Assembly: GCF_022489025.1 (NCBI RefSeq)
Contig: NZ_JAKVTG010000004.1
Coordinates: 62,001 to 126,000 of the forward strand
DNA from: Planococcus halocryophilus
GTDB taxonomy: Bacteria > Bacillota > Bacilli > Bacillales_A > Planococcaceae
Reading direction: 5' to 3'
DNA length: 64,000 bases
Positions within the stretch are counted from its first letter, which is position 1, and the number at the start of each line of letters is the position of its first letter. The notes under the pieces were generated by a model. That model did no database searches and was not told where the DNA came from. It saw only the letters and a program-made list of their open reading frames with translations. The position numbers and the translations under genes were made by a program. Positions 1 through 6,650 of the stretch are shown one piece after another.

Positions 1-579
1 TTACCTTTTGGAATTATGATTGTTAGTTGGATTGTGTTAGATCATCAACAAGTTCCACTAATTTTAGCTCCGCTCTTATTAGTAGGATATTATGGAATGC
101 CGGTTAATGGATTAATAACCAATAAAACGGTAAGAAACTATGATTGGGAGAGTTTTTTACTCATAGGCTCTTCTTTTTCACTCGGTTACGTGATTGAAAA
201 GAATGGCACGGCATTCGTATTAGCTGAACAGTTGATGAGCTTTTTGCCGGATGACCTTGGAGATTTTGGCAATCTTGTTTTTATTGCCTGTTTTATTTTT
301 GTGTTGCGTTTCCTATTCGTCGTGCCCTCGACATCAATGATCATTATTTTTCCTATCGTTATGAACTATGCACATATTCTTGGCTTATCTATTATAGCCA
401 GTGCATTTTTAGTGATTATGATTATTGGGGGTGTTACTATATTGCCAATTCACTCACCAACAACATTTTTAGCTTTTCAAAAAAAAGCCTTCTCATTTAA
501 AGAACAAATTATTATTGGCAGTTATTCAAGCTTTGTCATCCTAGTCATCGCAATTACATGGGCAATATTTGTTTGGTGA
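1..579 (+). CDS. DASS/SLC13-family sodium:anion symporter, C-terminal part (5' end outside window)
   Basis: The reading frame is already open at base 1 and ends at a TGA at 577-579, so only the last 192 or so codons of a larger membrane transporter are present. The visible part has about five hydrophobic segments. It includes a stretch with S-T-S (about residue 108 of the visible protein) and a later P-I-H-S-P-T motif, as expected in the second half of divalent-anion:Na+ symporters (sulfate, di- or tricarboxylates). The substrate cannot be told from this fragment. Its position upstream of a sulfur operon is suggestive only, because a 110-bp gap and an independent promoter-like region follow. 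Confidence 0.75.
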   Translation, partial: LPFGIMIVSWIVLDHQQVPLILAPLLLVGYYGMPVNGLITNKTVRNYDWESFLLIGSSFSLGYVIEKNGTAFVLAEQLMSFLPDDLGDFGNLVFIACFIFVLRFLFVVPSTSMIIIFPIVMNYAHILGLSIIASAFLVIMIIGGVTILPIHSPTTFLAFQKKAFSFKEQIIIGSYSSFVILVIAITWAIFVW

Positions 580-614
580 GTCGATAAAAATCTAAAAGCA
601 ATTTGAATTCTCCC

Positions 615-659
615 TTGTCTTATGTTTAGCTCATTCTATACGGGGTAGGGTACGTATAG
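615..659 (+). promoter_or_regulatory. putative promoter and inverted repeat upstream of DUF302 gene
   Basis: A TTGTCT (615-620) and TATACG (637-642) pair with 16-bp spacing could be a sigma-A promoter. A perfect inverted repeat, CTATACG (636-642) and CGTATAG (653-659), overlaps the -10. The ten bases between the arms are two tandem GGGTA units, which resemble half-sites of the ATACCC/GGGTAT operators found at the cstR promoters downstream. Repressor binding is inferred. Confidence 0.35.
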
Positions 660-688
660 AGCGAAAAATCATGAGGAGGAACTAAAAT

Positions 689-1072
689 ATGTTTAATTAC
701 ACAATAGATACATCAAAAACAGTGAGTGAAGCCGTTGAAGCTTTAGAGGAAAACTTAAAGGCAGAGAAGTTCGGTGTTCTTTGGAATTTTGATTTAACTG
801 CAAAGCTTCAAGAAAAAGGCGAGGACTTTGATACGCCTTATACGATTTTAGAAGTTTGCAATCCACAAGAAGCAAATCGTGTGCTATCTGAAAACTTGAT
901 GATTGGCTATTTCCTTCCTTGTAAGATTGTTGTTTACAAAGAAAGTGATAGTGTGAAAATTGGAATGCCAAAGCCAACTGCTTTGATCGGCATGGTAGAA
1001 GATCAAAATATTAAATCGATTGCGGAAGACATTGAACAACGATTAATCAAATGTATTGATCAATCTGCATAA
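689..1072 (+). CDS. DUF302 domain protein
   Basis: This 127-residue soluble protein matches the DUF302 family pattern: an early segment on processing or sensing 'VLWNFDLTAKLQEKG', a central 'YTILEVCNPQEANRVL' and a hydrophobic 'IGYFLPCKIVVY' followed by the strand that precedes the C-terminal helix. DUF302 proteins are often found near sulfur-oxidation and heavy-metal genes, but no biochemical function is established. The start at 689 has a good GAGGAGG site at 672-678. Its location just upstream of the cstR operon, with a GGGTA-rich inverted repeat at its promoter, suggests the same stress response. Confidence 0.8.
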   Translation: MFNYTIDTSKTVSEAVEALEENLKAEKFGVLWNFDLTAKLQEKGEDFDTPYTILEVCNPQEANRVLSENLMIGYFLPCKIVVYKESDSVKIGMPKPTALIGMVEDQNIKSIAEDIEQRLIKCIDQSA

Positions 1073-1140
1073 ATAGACTGGAACATTCACATGCGGGCTG
1101 GTCTTTACTTCAAAGTGATTTTTTATCATAAGCTAATGTG

Positions 1141-1169
1141 TTGACTGCATACCCTAAGGGGTATAAAAT
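1141..1169 (+). promoter_or_regulatory. cstR promoter with overlapping CstR-type operator
   Basis: TTGACT (1141-1146) and TAAAAT (1164-1169) lie 17 bp apart. The near-palindrome ATACCCTAAGGGGTAT (1149-1164) fills the spacer and touches the -10. CsoR-family repressors bind ACCC/GGGT inverted repeats of this kind, so autoregulation of the following gene is likely. A further GGGGTAA half-site follows at 1172-1177. Confidence 0.65.
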
Positions 1170-1219
1170 AAGGGGTAAGTAAGATATCCTTTATTTTATT
1201 AATAGGAGGCATAATTGAT

Positions 1220-1480
1220 ATGAAATACGATAAACGTGTTGAAAACCGATTGAAAAGAATAGAAGGCCAGCTACGCGGTGTGATTAAAATGGTTGAGAGC
1301 GAGGGCGAATGCAGAGACGTCGTTATGCAACTCTCAGCAGTAAGAAGCGCAGTAGATCGAGCTATTGGTGTAATCGTCAGCGATAACTTAGAATCATGTG
1401 TACGTGAAAGCATAGACAAAGGCGAAAGCACTGAGAGTATGGTAAAAGAAGCTGTAGACTTACTAGTAAAAAGCAGATAG
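1220..1480 (+). CDS. cstR: CstR-type persulfide-sensing repressor (CsoR/FrmR family)
   Basis: This 86-residue all-helical CsoR-family regulator begins with the typical 'RLKRIEGQLRGVIKM' segment. Cysteines are at residues 31 and 60, the two dithiol positions of Staphylococcus aureus CstR. The position that carries the copper-binding histidine in CsoR is asparagine (N56), which argues against a copper sensor and for sulfane-sulfur sensing through Cys-S-Sn-Cys links. It should repress its own promoter and the sulfurtransferase operon that follows. The B. subtilis counterpart by synteny is YrkD. The RBS AGGAGG sits at 1204-1209. Confidence 0.88.
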   Translation: MKYDKRVENRLKRIEGQLRGVIKMVESEGECRDVVMQLSAVRSAVDRAIGVIVSDNLESCVRESIDKGESTESMVKEAVDLLVKSR

Positions 1481-1491
1481 AAAATTAATGT

Positions 1492-1534
1492 TTGACAATC
1501 GAAAACATATGCTTTAACATACCCTGTAGGGTAT
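1492..1534 (+). promoter_or_regulatory. promoter of the sulfur operon with perfect CstR-type operator
   Basis: TTGACA (1492-1497), 17 bp and TAACAT (1515-1520) form a strong sigma-A promoter. The operator ATACCCTGTAGGGTAT (1519-1534) has perfect 7-bp arms and overlaps the end of the -10 and the likely start site, an ideal place for repression. Confidence 0.7.
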
Positions 1535-1582
1535 AAAGAGTGCGGCGTCACTATAAAACGTTATTTTTTTTGAAGAAAATAA

Positions 1583-1599
1583 ATACCCCTACGGGTAAT
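1583..1599 (+). promoter_or_regulatory. second CstR-type operator in the leader of the sulfur operon
   Basis: TACCCCTACGGGTA (1584-1597) repeats the ACCC/GGGT inverted-repeat pattern about 60 bp downstream of the main operator and just before the RBS of the DsrE gene. Two repressor tetramers could act together here. Confidence 0.5.
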
Positions 1600-1618
1600 T
1601 TAAAATGGAGGCAATACA

Positions 1619-2101
1619 ATGGCACAAGAGCAAAAGAAAACAACGATCGTATTATTCAGCGGTGACTATGATAAGGCAATGGCGGCTTATATTATTGCCA
1701 ACGGTGCTGCGGCATACGATCATGAAGTAACAATTTTCCACACATTCTGGGGATTAAACGCATTAAGAAAAGAAAACCCACCAGAATTGAAAAAAGGTCG
1801 CTTAGAAACGATGTTCGCGAAAATGATGCCAAGAGGTGCAGATAAACTTGGTTTATCAAATATGCATTTTGGTGGAATGGGTCCGAAAATGATCAAACAA
1901 GTTATGAAAAAGCATAATGCATTATCTTTACCACAATTAATTGAAATGGCAGAAGAACAAGATGTGAAAATGATTGCTTGCACAATGACAATGGATCTTC
2001 TTGGTTTACAAAAAGAAGAATTGCTTGATGAAATTGAGTATGCAGGAGTTGCAGCTTATCTTGGAGATGCAGAAGACGGGCACGTTAACCTATTCATTTA
2101 A
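1619..2101 (+). CDS. yrkE: DsrE/DsrF-like sulfur carrier protein (YrkE type)
   Basis: This 160-residue protein has a DsrE-type alpha/beta fold. The start 'IVLFSGDYDKAMAAYIIANGAAA' is typical of the DsrE2 group, and a single conserved cysteine, C121, lies in the 'KMIACTMTMDLLG' motif. DsrE proteins pass persulfide sulfur between TusA, rhodaneses and oxidising enzymes. The protein is cytoplasmic or peripherally bound. It is the first gene of the CstR-controlled operon and corresponds to B. subtilis yrkE by order and size. GGAGG precedes the start at 1607-1611. Confidence 0.85.
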   Translation: MAQEQKKTTIVLFSGDYDKAMAAYIIANGAAAYDHEVTIFHTFWGLNALRKENPPELKKGRLETMFAKMMPRGADKLGLSNMHFGGMGPKMIKQVMKKHNALSLPQLIEMAEEQDVKMIACTMTMDLLGLQKEELLDEIEYAGVAAYLGDAEDGHVNLFI

Positions 2102-2130
2102 TTAGATTTAAATAGGAAGGGGAATGCAAT

Positions 2131-2496
2131 ATGGAATGGATTACATGGCTCTTAATTGGGGCAGCGGTTCTTTGGTTGGTTTATCGATTCACTACACCTA
2201 CTAAAGGTGTTCAATCGATATCTACAGAAGAAATGAAATCTCAACTTGGTAAAAAAGATAAACAATACATTGATGTAAGAACTCCAGGTGAATTCAAAGG
2301 AAATCACATTAAAGGCTTTAAAAATATTCCATTGAATGAATTACCGAAACGCATGAATGAACTAGCAAAAGATAAAGAAACATTAGTCATCTGCCAAAGT
2401 GGGATGCGTAGCAGTAAAGCAAGTCAATTATTAAAAAAGAACGGCTTTACAGCAATCACAAACATTAGAGGCGGAATGAGCAGTTACCGCAGATAA
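2131..2496 (+). CDS. membrane-anchored single-domain rhodanese
   Basis: The protein has 121 residues. Residues 2-20 form an N-terminal transmembrane helix, and the rest is one rhodanese domain facing the cytoplasm. The active-site loop is C88-Q-S-G-M-R, the usual six-residue persulfide-carrying loop. It begins 29 bp after the DsrE gene and is followed by a second rhodanese 14 bp later. It probably transfers sulfane sulfur near the membrane, perhaps from sulfide:quinone oxidoreductase or an incoming sulfur compound, but the donor cannot be seen here. Confidence 0.85.
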   Translation: MEWITWLLIGAAVLWLVYRFTTPTKGVQSISTEEMKSQLGKKDKQYIDVRTPGEFKGNHIKGFKNIPLNELPKRMNELAKDKETLVICQSGMRSSKASQLLKKNGFTAITNIRGGMSSYRR

Positions 2497-2510
2497 AGGA
2501 GAGATTTATC

Positions 2511-2807
2511 ATGAAAACCATGACAACTCAAGAAGTTCAAGAATTATTGGAAAACAATCAATCGATCAATTTAATCGATGTTCGCGAAACAGACGAAGTT
2601 GCAGCAGGTAAAATTCCAGGTGCGATTAATATTCCTTTAGGATCATTGGAATCCCGCATGAGCGAACTTGATAAATCTCAAGAATATATTATGGTTTGCC
2701 GTTCAGGTGGCCGCAGTGGACAAGCAACTAGTTTCCTTGAAAACCAAGGCTACAAAGTTACGAATATGGACGGCGGAATGCTGAATTGGAATGGCGAAAC
2801 AAACTAA
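2511..2807 (+). CDS. single-domain rhodanese sulfurtransferase
   Basis: This 98-residue soluble rhodanese has the CH2A-like 'NLIDVRE' motif and active-site loop C63-R-S-G-G-R. It is the length of stand-alone GlpE/PspE-like enzymes and lacks a signal peptide. It is the second of three complete rhodanese active sites in the operon, so sulfur relay between partners (DsrE, TusA, persulfide dioxygenase) is the expected role. The AAGGAGAG site at 2497-2504 supports the start. Confidence 0.87.
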   Translation: MKTMTTQEVQELLENNQSINLIDVRETDEVAAGKIPGAINIPLGSLESRMSELDKSQEYIMVCRSGGRSGQATSFLENQGYKVTNMDGGMLNWNGETN

Positions 2808-2849
2808 TTACCTGCTGAACTACAGGCGGAATATCAAGGAGGAAATTTA

Positions 2850-3407
2850 ATGGTAAAGATAGACTTAACATTAGATGCAAAAGGAATGGCATGTCCGATG
2901 CCAATCGTAAAAACGAAAAAAACAATGAAAAGCATGGATTCAGGTAAAGTACTAGAAATTCTTGCGACAGATAAAGGTTCAACAGCCGATCTTCAAGCAT
3001 GGGCAAAAAGTTCAGGGCATCAATATATCGGAACTGAAACTGAAGGAGATGTTTTACGTCATTTTCTACGCAAAGATGGTGCAGGATCTCCTGAAGAAAC
3101 CATTACAATACCTGAAATCACATTAACTGATTTTGCTCAAAAAGTTGATGCAGATGAAAAGTTAACGATTTTAGATGTTCGTGAAGAAGATGAGTTTGAA
3201 GAAGCTCATATTCCAGGTGCAGTCCACATCGCATTAGGTGATGTAGAAACGCGCATGGATGAGTTGAAAAAAGAAGATACAATTTATATCATTTGCCATT
3301 CTGGTCGTAGAAGTGGAATTGCAGGAGATTTGATGGCTAAAAAAGGCTTTGATAAACTTTATAACGTAGTACCAGGTATGAGAGATTGGACTGGAAAAAC
3401 AGTTTAA
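2850..3407 (+). CDS. yrkF: TusA-rhodanese fusion sulfurtransferase (YrkF/CstA type)
   Basis: The protein has 185 residues, the length of B. subtilis YrkF. Residues 5-75 are a TusA domain with the C15-P-M-P motif. Residues 88-185 are a rhodanese domain with loop C149-H-S-G-R-R. The fusion places a persulfide donor and an acceptor in one chain, like CstA of S. aureus, which takes up low-molecular-weight persulfide. It sits between a rhodanese and the persulfide dioxygenase fusion. The AAGGAGG site at 2836-2842 fits the ATG at 2850. Confidence 0.9.
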   Translation: MVKIDLTLDAKGMACPMPIVKTKKTMKSMDSGKVLEILATDKGSTADLQAWAKSSGHQYIGTETEGDVLRHFLRKDGAGSPEETITIPEITLTDFAQKVDADEKLTILDVREEDEFEEAHIPGAVHIALGDVETRMDELKKEDTIYIICHSGRRSGIAGDLMAKKGFDKLYNVVPGMRDWTGKTV

Positions 3408-3424
3408 AAATTTTAACTAATTAT

Positions 3425-3441
3425 ATACCCCTGGAGGTAAT
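3425..3441 (+). promoter_or_regulatory. possible internal CstR-type site over the RBS of the dioxygenase gene
   Basis: TACCCCTGGAGGTA (3426-3439) repeats the TACCC/GGGTA-like pattern inside the operon and contains the Shine-Dalgarno sequence of the next gene. The right arm has a mismatch, so it may simply be a ribosome site. Confidence 0.25.
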
Positions 3442-3446
3442 TTTGT

Positions 3447-4574
3447 ATGACGGTAACAGCAATGACAGCAAGTGAAGTAGCAAAAAAAGTAGTAAATGAT
3501 CAGCCATTGTTCATCTTAGATGTACGAAATGGCGATGCCTTCGCGGATTGGAAAATTGAAGGCGGCAATATCCAATATTTGAATACACCTTATTTCGATT
3601 TATTGGACGGCGTCGAAGAAGTGGTTTCAGAATTGCCGACAGACAGAGATATTTTAGTCGTCTGTGCAAAAGAAGGATCTTCGATTATGGTAGCAGAAAT
3701 GCTATCAGAAGAAGGTGTTCAAGCAGCGTATCTTCAAGGTGGTATGAAAGCCTGGAGTGAGCATCTGGAACCAGTAAAAGTCGGTGAATTGAGCAACGGC
3801 GGCGAATTATATCAATTTGTACGTCTTGGTAAGGGTTGCCTGTCTTATATGGTAATCTCTGAAGGAGAAGCCGCTGTAGTTGATGCAACTCGCATGGCAA
3901 ATATCTTCTTGGACTTCGCGCAGGAAAAAGGCGCAACAATTAAACACGTTTTTGATACACACTTACACGCCGATCATATTTCTGGGGGCCGTGCAATTGC
4001 AGAAGCGACAGGCGCAACGTATTACTTGCCACCCAAAGACGCAGAAGGTGTTGTATTTGAATACGCGGCTCTAGAAAATGGTCTCGAAGTAGCAATTGGA
4101 AATTCGAAACTTGAAATTGAAGCTGTTTATTCACCCGGACACACAATCGGCTCTACTTCGTTTATCGTAGATAGCAAGTACTTGTTGACTGGTGACATTC
4201 TATTCATCGATTCAATTGGCCGTCCAGATCTTGCGGGGCTTGCTGAGGACTGGGTAGGCGATTTGAGAGAATCTCTTTACTCACGTTATCAGGATCTAGC
4301 AAACGAACTTATTGTTCTTCCAGCTCATTTCATGATTATTGATGAATTAAATGAAGACGGTAGTGTGGCTAAAAAACTTGGCGACTTATTTAAAGAAAAC
4401 CACGGATTGAATATTTCGGACGAACAAGAATTCCGTGATATGGTTACGAAAAACTTACCGCCACAGCCGAATGCATATCAAGATATTCGTAAAACAAATA
4501 TGGGTCAGATTACACCAGATGATGAAATACAGCGCGAAATGGAAATTGGACCAAATCGCTGTGCAGTTCGGTAA
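3447..4574 (+). CDS. yrkH: rhodanese-persulfide dioxygenase fusion (YrkH/CstB-like)
   Basis: The protein has 375 residues. Residues 1-105 are a rhodanese-like domain with C73 in 'VVCAKEG'. Residues 115-330 are a metallo-beta-lactamase fold with H172-x-H174-x-D176-H177, H232 in 'SPGHT', D250 in 'TGD' and H294 in 'PAHF'. These are the ligands of ETHE1/CstB-type non-heme iron persulfide dioxygenases, which oxidise glutathione- or bacillithiol-type persulfides to sulfite. The domain order (rhodanese first) matches B. subtilis YrkH rather than S. aureus CstB. A cysteine lies four residues from the C-terminus. Sulfite made here would be exported by the TauE-like protein at the end of the operon. 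Confidence 0.88.
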   Translation: MTVTAMTASEVAKKVVNDQPLFILDVRNGDAFADWKIEGGNIQYLNTPYFDLLDGVEEVVSELPTDRDILVVCAKEGSSIMVAEMLSEEGVQAAYLQGGMKAWSEHLEPVKVGELSNGGELYQFVRLGKGCLSYMVISEGEAAVVDATRMANIFLDFAQEKGATIKHVFDTHLHADHISGGRAIAEATGATYYLPPKDAEGVVFEYAALENGLEVAIGNSKLEIEAVYSPGHTIGSTSFIVDSKYLLTGDILFIDSIGRPDLAGLAEDWVGDLRESLYSRYQDLANELIVLPAHFMIIDELNEDGSVAKKLGDLFKENHGLNISDEQEFRDMVTKNLPPQPNAYQDIRKTNMGQITPDDEIQREMEIGPNRCAVR

Positions 4575-4739
4575 GTAAAAGCTGCACCTAGAACAGCCAA
4601 TCATTTAGATATGAAGCAAACTAACGAAGGTTCTTACAAGCTCGCAGGAAAGTAGAGTGGGTTTGTAGAATAGTTTCAAGTGGAATAGTAAATAGTCATT
4701 TCAATTTATATGATAAAACAACTCAAAGGAGAGATTTTG

Positions 4740-4967
4740 ATGAACGCAGATAAAGTATTAGACGCAAAAGGGCTAGCATGCCCAATGCCGATCGTAAAAA
4801 CAAGAAAACAAATGAAAGAAATGGAAAGTGGACAGGTGCTTGAAATCTTGGCAACTGACAAAGGCGCAAAAGCAGATTTAGTTGCTTGGGCAAAATCAGG
4901 CGGTCACGAAATGTTGGATTCACGAGAAGATAGTGATGTCTTTACATTCTGGATTAAGAAAGGCTAA
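4740..4967 (+). CDS. yrkI: TusA-family sulfur carrier protein (YrkI type)
   Basis: This 75-residue TusA protein carries the 'GLACPMPIVKTRKQM' motif with the sulfur-carrying cysteine at residue 14. The frame opens 30 bp earlier, but AAAGGAG at 4725-4731 and the family length place the start at ATG 4740. The protein closely resembles the TusA half of the fusion upstream, which suggests duplication. A 165-bp gap with no recognisable gene separates it from the dioxygenase gene. Confidence 0.9.
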   Translation: MNADKVLDAKGLACPMPIVKTRKQMKEMESGQVLEILATDKGAKADLVAWAKSGGHEMLDSREDSDVFTFWIKKG

Positions 4968-5026
4968 AAGTTGGATCAAAGGGTATCGTCATGATGCCCT
5001 TTTCCCTTTTTGAAAGGTGATGTAAA

Positions 5027-5803
5027 ATGAGCATAGATTTTATCATTGTTATATTTCTCATCGGCTTTGTTGGTTCTTTTATTTCCGGAATGGTGGGAAT
5101 CGGCGGCTCGATTATCAAGTATCCGATGTTACTTTATATACCAGTAATGCTAGGTTATACGGCTTTTAGTGCCCATGAAGTATCAGGTATTAGTGCCATC
5201 CAAGTCTTTTTCGCGACGATTGCCGGAGTATGGGCATATCGTGGTAGCGGCTATTTAAACAAAACATTGATCGCTTATATGGGCGGTGCGATTTTAGTAG
5301 GTAGCTTTATTGGTGGTTATGGTTCAACAATGTTGACTGAGCAAGGTATTAATATTGTCTATGCCGCATTAGCAACAATCGCTGTAGTCATGATGTTTAT
5401 GCCTAAAAAAGGCGTGGATGACATTCCGCTTGATCAAGTTACATTCAACAAATGGCTAGCAGCAGGATTAGCATTTGCTGTCGGAATTGCAGCCGGAATC
5501 GTAGGTGCAGCAGGTGCCTTTATTTTAGTACCGATTATGCTGATTGTATTGAAAATCCCAACGCGGATGACAATTGCGACGTCGCTTGCCATTACGTTCT
5601 TATCGTCAATCGGTGCGACAGTTGGTAAAATTGTTACGGATCAGATTTTATACGGTCCAGCGGCTGTTATGGTTGTTGCAAGTATTATTGCAGCGCCACT
5701 TGGAGCTAAGCTAGGACAAAAAATGAATACGAACTATCTTCAATGGATTTTGGCTTTATTGATCTTAGGTACAGCTATTAAAATCTGGACAGATATTCTT
5801 TAA
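5027..5803 (+). CDS. yrkJ: TauE/SafE-family sulfite/organosulfur exporter (YrkJ type)
   Basis: This 258-residue integral membrane protein has about eight hydrophobic helices and two TauE/SafE repeats with glycine-rich starts ('[21 protein letters not shown]' near residue 14 and a matching repeat near 148). Family members export sulfite, sulfoacetate or related anions. As last gene of the persulfide operon it most likely removes sulfite produced by the dioxygenase. It corresponds to B. subtilis yrkJ in order and size. Confidence 0.88.
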   Translation: MSIDFIIVIFLIGFVGSFISGMVGIGGSIIKYPMLLYIPVMLGYTAFSAHEVSGISAIQVFFATIAGVWAYRGSGYLNKTLIAYMGGAILVGSFIGGYGSTMLTEQGINIVYAALATIAVVMMFMPKKGVDDIPLDQVTFNKWLAAGLAFAVGIAAGIVGAAGAFILVPIMLIVLKIPTRMTIATSLAITFLSSIGATVGKIVTDQILYGPAAVMVVASIIAAPLGAKLGQKMNTNYLQWILALLILGTAIKIWTDIL

Positions 5804-5807
5804 TGTG

Positions 5808-5836
5808 AAGAGGACGCCTTTAAAGGCGTCCTCTTT
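5808..5836 (+). terminator. intrinsic terminator shared by convergent genes
   Basis: AAGAGGACGCC and GGCGTCCTCTT form a stem of about 11 bp around a TTTAAA loop, followed by Ts. The minus-strand gene ends at 5836, and the flanking bases allow use in both directions. Confidence 0.85.
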
Positions 5837-6513
5837 TATATTTCAGCGCTTTTTCCACTTATGATTTCGATGCGGTCAGATGGATAAGTGTAGTTTCCAG
5901 TACGCTCGATTTGAGCCACCTCATACATTGCTAATGCTACATTTTTAGCTTCAACAGGCTTATATTTTTTCATTTTGCCTCGCATTAAAATACTGAATAC
6001 TGGACTTAGTATCGTTGCGAATTTTTCACCTAACCGAAATTCTTTGCGCTCTCCTAGCAGTAAAGAAGGCTGAAAAATATGGAGTGCAATCAAACCTGTT
6101 TTCTTTAACCGTAACTGCAGTTGACCTTTAGTGCGGCTATAAAAAACTTTGGAAGTAGAGTCTGCACCTAATGCTGTAATGACTAAGAAGTTCTTTGCCT
6201 GCTGGGATGCAGCCAATTCAGCCATTTTAAGAGGATAGTCATAATCGACTTTTTTGAAAGCTTCTTGTGACCCCGCTTTTTTAATAGTTGTGCCAAGACA
6301 GCAAAAAACATCATCTACATCAAAGTGTTGGGCGTATTCGTCCAGTTTATCGAAATCAATGGTAACTTGTTCAAGTTTTTCATGTGTGATTTCGAGGGAG
6401 TGGCGAACCAAAACTTTAACGTGACTATACTGTGCACTGTTTAAAAGGATATGAAGCAATTCATTGCCAACCAAGCCGCTAGCTCCTGCTAGTAAAGCCG
6501 TTTTACTATTCAA
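5836..6513 (-). CDS. NAD(P)-binding oxidoreductase (atypical SDR, HTATIP2-like)
   Basis: The 225-residue protein has an N-terminal Rossmann motif 'LLAGASGLVGNELL' (G9, G12, G15 spacing) and the 'DVDDVFCCLGTT' segment characteristic of the YtfG/HTATIP2-like NAD(P)H-binding group. It carries no signal or membrane segments. Substrate and pathway are unknown. It is transcribed towards the sulfur operon and shares its terminator, with topB divergent on the other side. Confidence 0.75.
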   Translation of the reverse strand: MNSKTALLAGASGLVGNELLHILLNSAQYSHVKVLVRHSLEITHEKLEQVTIDFDKLDEYAQHFDVDDVFCCLGTTIKKAGSQEAFKKVDYDYPLKMAELAASQQAKNFLVITALGADSTSKVFYSRTKGQLQLRLKKTGLIALHIFQPSLLLGERKEFRLGEKFATILSPVFSILMRGKMKKYKPVEAKNVALAMYEVAQIERTGNYTYPSDRIEIISGKSAEI

Positions 6514-6578
6514 TGTGAACGACTCCTTTGTCTGTATCTCTTTAGTTTAAAATCTACTATACCGCATTTTTTAGTAAA

Positions 6579-6607
6579 TTGTCTTTTTGCTTTGTTTCTT
6601 CTATTGT
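6579..6607 (+). promoter_or_regulatory. putative topB promoter
   Basis: TTGTCT (6579-6584) and TATTGT (6602-6607) are separated by 17 bp and lie 44 bp upstream of the topB start. Confidence 0.45.
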
Positions 6608-6650
6608 AGGGGTACAATAAGAGTAAGGTCAAAAAGAAAGGAAGACGCAC

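Noticed and set aside
4575-4739. Possible missing gene between the persulfide dioxygenase and tusA
   Set aside because: No frame with an RBS and no recognisable domain in the 165 bp. It looks like ordinary or degraded spacer.
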